In this document: positions 5,332 to 7,878 of the stretch, in pieces
Numbering within the stretch: position 1 is the stretch's first letter
How the letters are laid out: each line of letters begins with the position of its first letter
DNA from: Deinococcus sp.
GTDB taxonomy: Bacteria; Deinococcota; Deinococci; Deinococcales; Thermaceae
DNA length: 7,878 nucleotides
Assembly (NCBI GenBank): GCA_023382135.1
Contig: JAMCQK010000063.1
Location: 1-7,878 of the forward strand
Direction: 5' to 3'
Position numbers and translations under genes: made by a program
Notes under the pieces: model-generated
Seen by the model: the letters and a program-made list of their open reading frames with translations, nothing else
Databases searched by the model: none
Told to the model about the DNA's origin: nothing

Positions 5332-6342
5332 ATGCGGAAGCTGGTTCCGTTGATTCTTTTATTGGCAGCATGTATGCCTTCCTTGCAGGCTGTTGACCCG
5401 GCCCGGCTGCCAGACACGAAGAACGACTGGGGTCTGCATCAAGCAGCGGTTGAGTGGTATTACGTTTCGGCATACCTGCCGGAGGAACAACTGGCTTTTC
5501 ACTGGGCCTTTTTCAAGGCCTACGCGCCACCGAGTTACACCTTGCTTGGCTTCATCCCTGCAACGTTGCTCTTTCCAAATCCCCTGTTTGCTTCACATAT
5601 CGCTATTACCGACTTGCGAACGGGTCAGATTAAATTCATAGAACAAGGAGACGATTTCAACAAGATCGAAGGAGCAAATGTTTTGTATCCACCGATTTCA
5701 ATTGACCATAATGGCTGGAAGTTCGGCCAGACAGCGAGCGGGTTTGTGCTGGATGCTGGGCCACTCAAGCTGGTTTTGAGGCCGTTGAAGCCAGCGGTGG
5801 TGCACCCTCCAGGCTACTCGGGTAGCGCGGAAGTGGGCCGGATGTATTACCTTTCGCACACACGCCTGGCGCTGGAAGGAAGCGTGGATGGCCGCAACAT
5901 CAAAGGCCAGGCTTGGATGGACCACCAGTGGGGCGACCAGTACTCGGGGCGTACAGCGTTTTGGGACTGGTTTGGGCTGCACCTTTCCAATGGATGGGAC
6001 CTGATGCTCTACCGCGTGAAGAATCCACGAGGCGAGGTGGTTCAGCTTAGCGGCACCATGACTGCTCCCGATGGATCAATTCAACCGCTGGCCAGTCTCT
6101 CGATGACACCAATTGAGTCTTGGACCTCGCCAACCGGACGTACTTACGTACTTTCGTGGGGCGTTAAGGCGGACGGCCTCGAGGCCGTCCTCCGCCCGGT
6201 TCGAAAAGAACAGGAGTTGCTCCCCAAGACCACGCGCGTAGCCTATTGGGAGGGCGCCGAAGCGGGTACGGGCACCTGGCAAGGACAGCCCATTGAGCTG
6301 CATGGAATGGGTGAGTTTGTGGCGGGGGCGCACAGCCCATGA
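5332..6342 (+). CDS. Lipoprotein of the CrtC/AttH lipocalin-like family
   Basis: Predicted secreted lipoprotein of 336 residues. A short signal peptide, MRKLVPLILLLAAC, ends in the lipobox LAAC with Cys14 as the likely lipid-anchored residue, so it should sit at the outer face of a membrane. The mature part has motifs of the carotenoid 1,2-hydratase (CrtC)/AttH group, a pair of lipocalin-like barrels: EWYYVSAYL (41-49), GQAWMDHQWGDQ (192-203), WDWFGLHLSNGWDLMLYR (211-228) and a C-terminal YWEG (305-308). CrtC itself hydrates the end group of acyclic carotenoids. Most AttH-like proteins have no proven activity, so I do not assign a substrate. Carotenoid or other lipid binding or hydration is only a possibility. 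Divergent from tatD, with no evident functional partner nearby. The start is supported by the signal peptide. Confidence 0.85.
   Translation: MRKLVPLILLLAACMPSLQAVDPARLPDTKNDWGLHQAAVEWYYVSAYLPEEQLAFHWAFFKAYAPPSYTLLGFIPATLLFPNPLFASHIAITDLRTGQIKFIEQGDDFNKIEGANVLYPPISIDHNGWKFGQTASGFVLDAGPLKLVLRPLKPAVVHPPGYSGSAEVGRMYYLSHTRLALEGSVDGRNIKGQAWMDHQWGDQYSGRTAFWDWFGLHLSNGWDLMLYRVKNPRGEVVQLSGTMTAPDGSIQPLASLSMTPIESWTSPTGRTYVLSWGVKADGLEAVLRPVRKEQELLPKTTRVAYWEGAEAGTGTWQGQPIELHGMGEFVAGAHSP
6171..6190. repeat. 20-bp perfect palindrome containing copy 4 of GGCCTCGAGGCC
   Basis: The fourth copy of the 12-mer (6175-6186) is extended by GGAC on the left and GTCC on the right to a perfect 20-bp palindrome. It lies inside the lipoprotein gene and is again read as Gly-Leu-Glu-Ala. 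Confidence 0.9.
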
Positions 6343-6435
6343 ACAAGCCCGAGGCAGAAGGTCTTAGCTTGAAGGTCTGAAGCAGGTTGAGAGTCGGGCA
6401 AATCTTCTGTGTTTGAAAGCCAGGCTATCTCGAGG

Positions 6436-6482
6436 CTGCCAGCATATGCTTGCTGAGCTCAGCTCATTCTTGAACTTGGCAG
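6436..6482. repeat. Nested palindromes
   Basis: CTGCCA (6436-6441) pairs with TGGCAG (6477-6482). Between them lie two perfect palindromes one base apart: AGCATATGCT (6441-6450) and GCTGAGCTCAGC (6452-6463). A second hairpin follows at 6492-6518 (TGCCGG/CCGGCA, 15-base loop). No T-run follows, so these are not ordinary terminators. Confidence 0.6.
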
Positions 6483-6580
6483 TCTGGCTCATGCCGGTTT
6501 AGTAGATATTAGCCGGCAAGGAGGCCATAGAAAAGTCAAAATAGCTTTGCGCCGATAACTTTTGGATCAGAAGTTTGCGA

Positions 6581-6697
6581 ACCCGCGGGTCAGCTCCTTC
6601 TCATCCCCTTAGGGTAAGGGCGGATAAACCCCGGTCTGTATCGTTAGAACCGCCCCTCGGGGTGATTCCGCCGGGCTTTGTCTTGCAAGACCCGGCG
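6581..6697. repeat. Cluster of GC-rich dyads
   Basis: Four dyads within about 117 bp: the palindrome ACCCGCGGGT (6581-6590); a hairpin CCCTTA/TAAGGG with a three-base loop (6606-6620); CCCC-TC-GGGG (6653-6662); and a 7-bp stem CGCCGGG/CCCGGCG (6669-6675 with 6691-6697), whose loop overlaps the 12-bp palindrome GTCTTGCAAGAC (6680-6691). Role unknown. Confidence 0.6.
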
Positions 6698-7029
6698 TAC
6701 ACCCCCTGCATACGGCTGGCCGCAACCCTCCTCCGGCCTCGGCTGCAAAAGCCTGGAAGGTTCTTGTTCCGCCAAGAAGCCGGGTCGTTAGCTTTTGCGA
6801 TGCTGGCCGGCATGAATGGCGGGTGGGCTCTTGAGCCGAGTGTCCCGAGCGCTCTCTGCGAACGGCCGCAAGCTTTTGTTGATGGCAACAAAGCCTTCTG
6901 CAGCCTCGTCTTGCTTCTGATGGCCTCGGGGCAAACTTGCCTCCTTAATGAGTTTTGGAAGCAACCTCGCCTGAGGTTAGGGTCGAAGTCCCGCTTCTTT
7001 ATTTCCAGTTGAAGCTTGCACAGACCCAC

Positions 7030-7046
7030 CAGGCAACTTTGCCCTG
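7030..7046 (-). terminator. Weak hairpin after the phosphohexomutase gene
   Basis: CAGGCA pairs with TGCC-C-TG (six pairs with one bulge, four-base loop). It starts 7 bp beyond the stop codon of the minus-strand gene. No T-run follows on that strand, so a terminator role is weakly supported. Confidence 0.22.
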
Positions 7047-7052
7047 CTCATG

Positions 7053-7878
7053 TTAGACGCCAACGAGCTTCTTTGCCTCGGCCAGAACCTTCTTCACGAT
7101 GCCTTCTTCCTGGGCCTCGCAGTAAATCCTTAGAACGGGCTCAGTCCCCGAGGCCCTGAAGAGAATCCAGCCGTCGTCGCCAAAGTGCCACTTCACGCCA
7201 TCCAGCGTTTCCACCTTGGTCACAGTCTGCCCGCCAATTTTTACCGGGTTCTTGGCCTTTTCCATCACTTCATCTGAGAACCGCATCGAAGGAAGGCGCA
7301 GGTCCAGCCGGTCGAAGTTGTGTTTGAAGCCAATCATTTCTTCAATCTCGGCAAACTGTGCGCCTAAACTTTTGCCAGACTTTACAACAGACTCCAGCAG
7401 AAGCAGTCCGTTTAAAATCCCGTCGCGTTCTGGGAGATGGCCGATTACGCCAATTCCACCCGACTCCTCGCCGCCAATCAGCACATCGCCTTTCAGGAAT
7501 TCGTCGGTGACGTACTTGAAGCCAACGGGTGTGGTCAATACCTCCAGCCCAAGCTTTGCCGCCAGCAGCTCCACCACCCGCGAGACCGAGAAGGTCATTA
7601 CCACGCGGCCCCTCTGGCCTTTGCTCACCAGGTGCTTCATCAACACAGCGAAAATCTGGTGCGAATTGAAATTCTTCCCCCCCGCCAGTACCGCGCCAAT
7701 ACGGTCGGCGTCGCCGTCGGTCACGGCGGCGAAGGTGCTCCCCGCTTCCACTGTGAGCACCGCCATGATGGTGGCCAGGTTCTGCGGAATGGGCTCTGGA
7801 TTCACCCCGTAGAACATGGGGTTGGGCACGTTGTGAAGCTCGCGCAGCTCGAGCCCCAGGCCGGCGTGTTTTGCGAAG
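7053..7878 (-). CDS. Phosphoglucomutase/phosphomannomutase family enzyme, C-terminal part
   Basis: Alpha-D-phosphohexomutase, interconverting hexose 1- and 6-phosphates for sugar-nucleotide and polysaccharide synthesis. The frame is open to the window edge, so the N-terminal domain with the active-site phosphoserine loop is outside. In order along the minus strand: NPEPIPQNL; the metal-binding loop DGDADR (7718-7701); the sugar-specificity loop GGEESGG (7475-7455); and the C-terminal phosphate-binding loop RASGTEPVLRIY (starting about 7157). It ends with TAA at 7055-7053. At least 274 residues are visible of a family length of about 450-550. The DGDADR and GEESGG loops fit the broad phosphogluco/phosphomannomutase group rather than GlmM, but the sugar preference cannot be read from this part, so no symbol is given. 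A GTG at 7829 is not the true start, because conserved-looking coding sequence precedes it. Confidence 0.94.
   Translation of the reverse strand, partial: FAKHAGLGLELRELHNVPNPMFYGVNPEPIPQNLATIMAVLTVEAGSTFAAVTDGDADRIGAVLAGGKNFNSHQIFAVLMKHLVSKGQRGRVVMTFSVSRVVELLAAKLGLEVLTTPVGFKYVTDEFLKGDVLIGGEESGGIGVIGHLPERDGILNGLLLLESVVKSGKSLGAQFAEIEEMIGFKHNFDRLDLRLPSMRFSDEVMEKAKNPVKIGGQTVTKVETLDGVKWHFGDDGWILFRASGTEPVLRIYCEAQEEGIVKKVLAEAKKLVGV

Larger units (their letters stand above)
6343..7052. other. 710-bp palindrome-rich gap without a recognised gene
   Basis: The stretch lies between the 3' ends of convergent genes. Two overlapping opposite frames of about 140 codons (6575-7012 plus, 7029-6601 minus) look like mutual shadows: rich in Arg, Cys, Ser and Pro, no domain recognised and no Shine-Dalgarno. 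The stretch is unusually rich in dyads (6436-6482, 6492-6518, 6581-6590, 6606-6620, 6653-6662, 6669-6697). It also has an 8-bp direct repeat GAAGGTCT (6357-6364 and 6371-6378). It may hold a decayed element or structured RNA, but no known RNA family is recognised. Confidence 0.55.

Noticed and set aside
6575..7029. Two opposite-strand frames of 145 and 142 codons in the gap before the phosphohexomutase
   Set aside because: They mirror each other across the same DNA, have unusual composition and no motif or Shine-Dalgarno. Neither can be supported as a gene, though conservation in relatives would reopen the question.

Overview
The window looks like chromosomal DNA from a moderately GC-rich member of the Deinococcus-Thermus lineage, most likely a Meiothermus-like member of the Thermales. 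This is inferred from the archaeal-type, apparently non-discriminating AspRS, the overall flavour of the proteins and the leaderless-looking promoters. It is not a database result. The window starts exactly on a PstI site (CTGCAG).

Layout. Positions 1-915 (+) hold the C-terminal ATPase half of an SbcC/Rad50-type nuclease subunit. A 301-bp gap follows, with what looks like the decayed start of a four-helix-bundle (S23 / 23S rRNA intervening-sequence) gene between imperfect inverted repeats. murJ (lipid II flippase) occupies 1217-2704 (+), followed by about 400 bp without a gene. On the minus strand, aspS (archaeal-type AspRS) is at 3111-4382 and is preceded by a leader with two mutually exclusive GC hairpins. 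Further upstream on the same strand is tatD (5272-4518), broken by a frameshifting deletion. A predicted lipoprotein of the CrtC/AttH lipocalin-like family is transcribed divergently at 5332-6342 (+). A 710-bp gene-free tract dense in palindromes and hairpins follows. Last, at 7878-7053 (-), is the C-terminal part of a phosphoglucomutase/phosphomannomutase.

Functionally these are mostly unlinked housekeeping genes: DNA end processing, cell-wall export, tRNA charging, a metal-dependent DNase/hydrolase, an envelope lipoprotein and sugar-phosphate isomerisation. I see no defence system, phage, intact insertion sequence, CRISPR array, tRNA or rRNA. The points most worth a second look are a 12-bp palindrome present four times, the residues that mark AspRS as non-discriminating, the aspS leader, the broken tatD, the S23-like remnant, the changed conserved positions in MurJ, and the palindrome-rich gap at 6343-7052.
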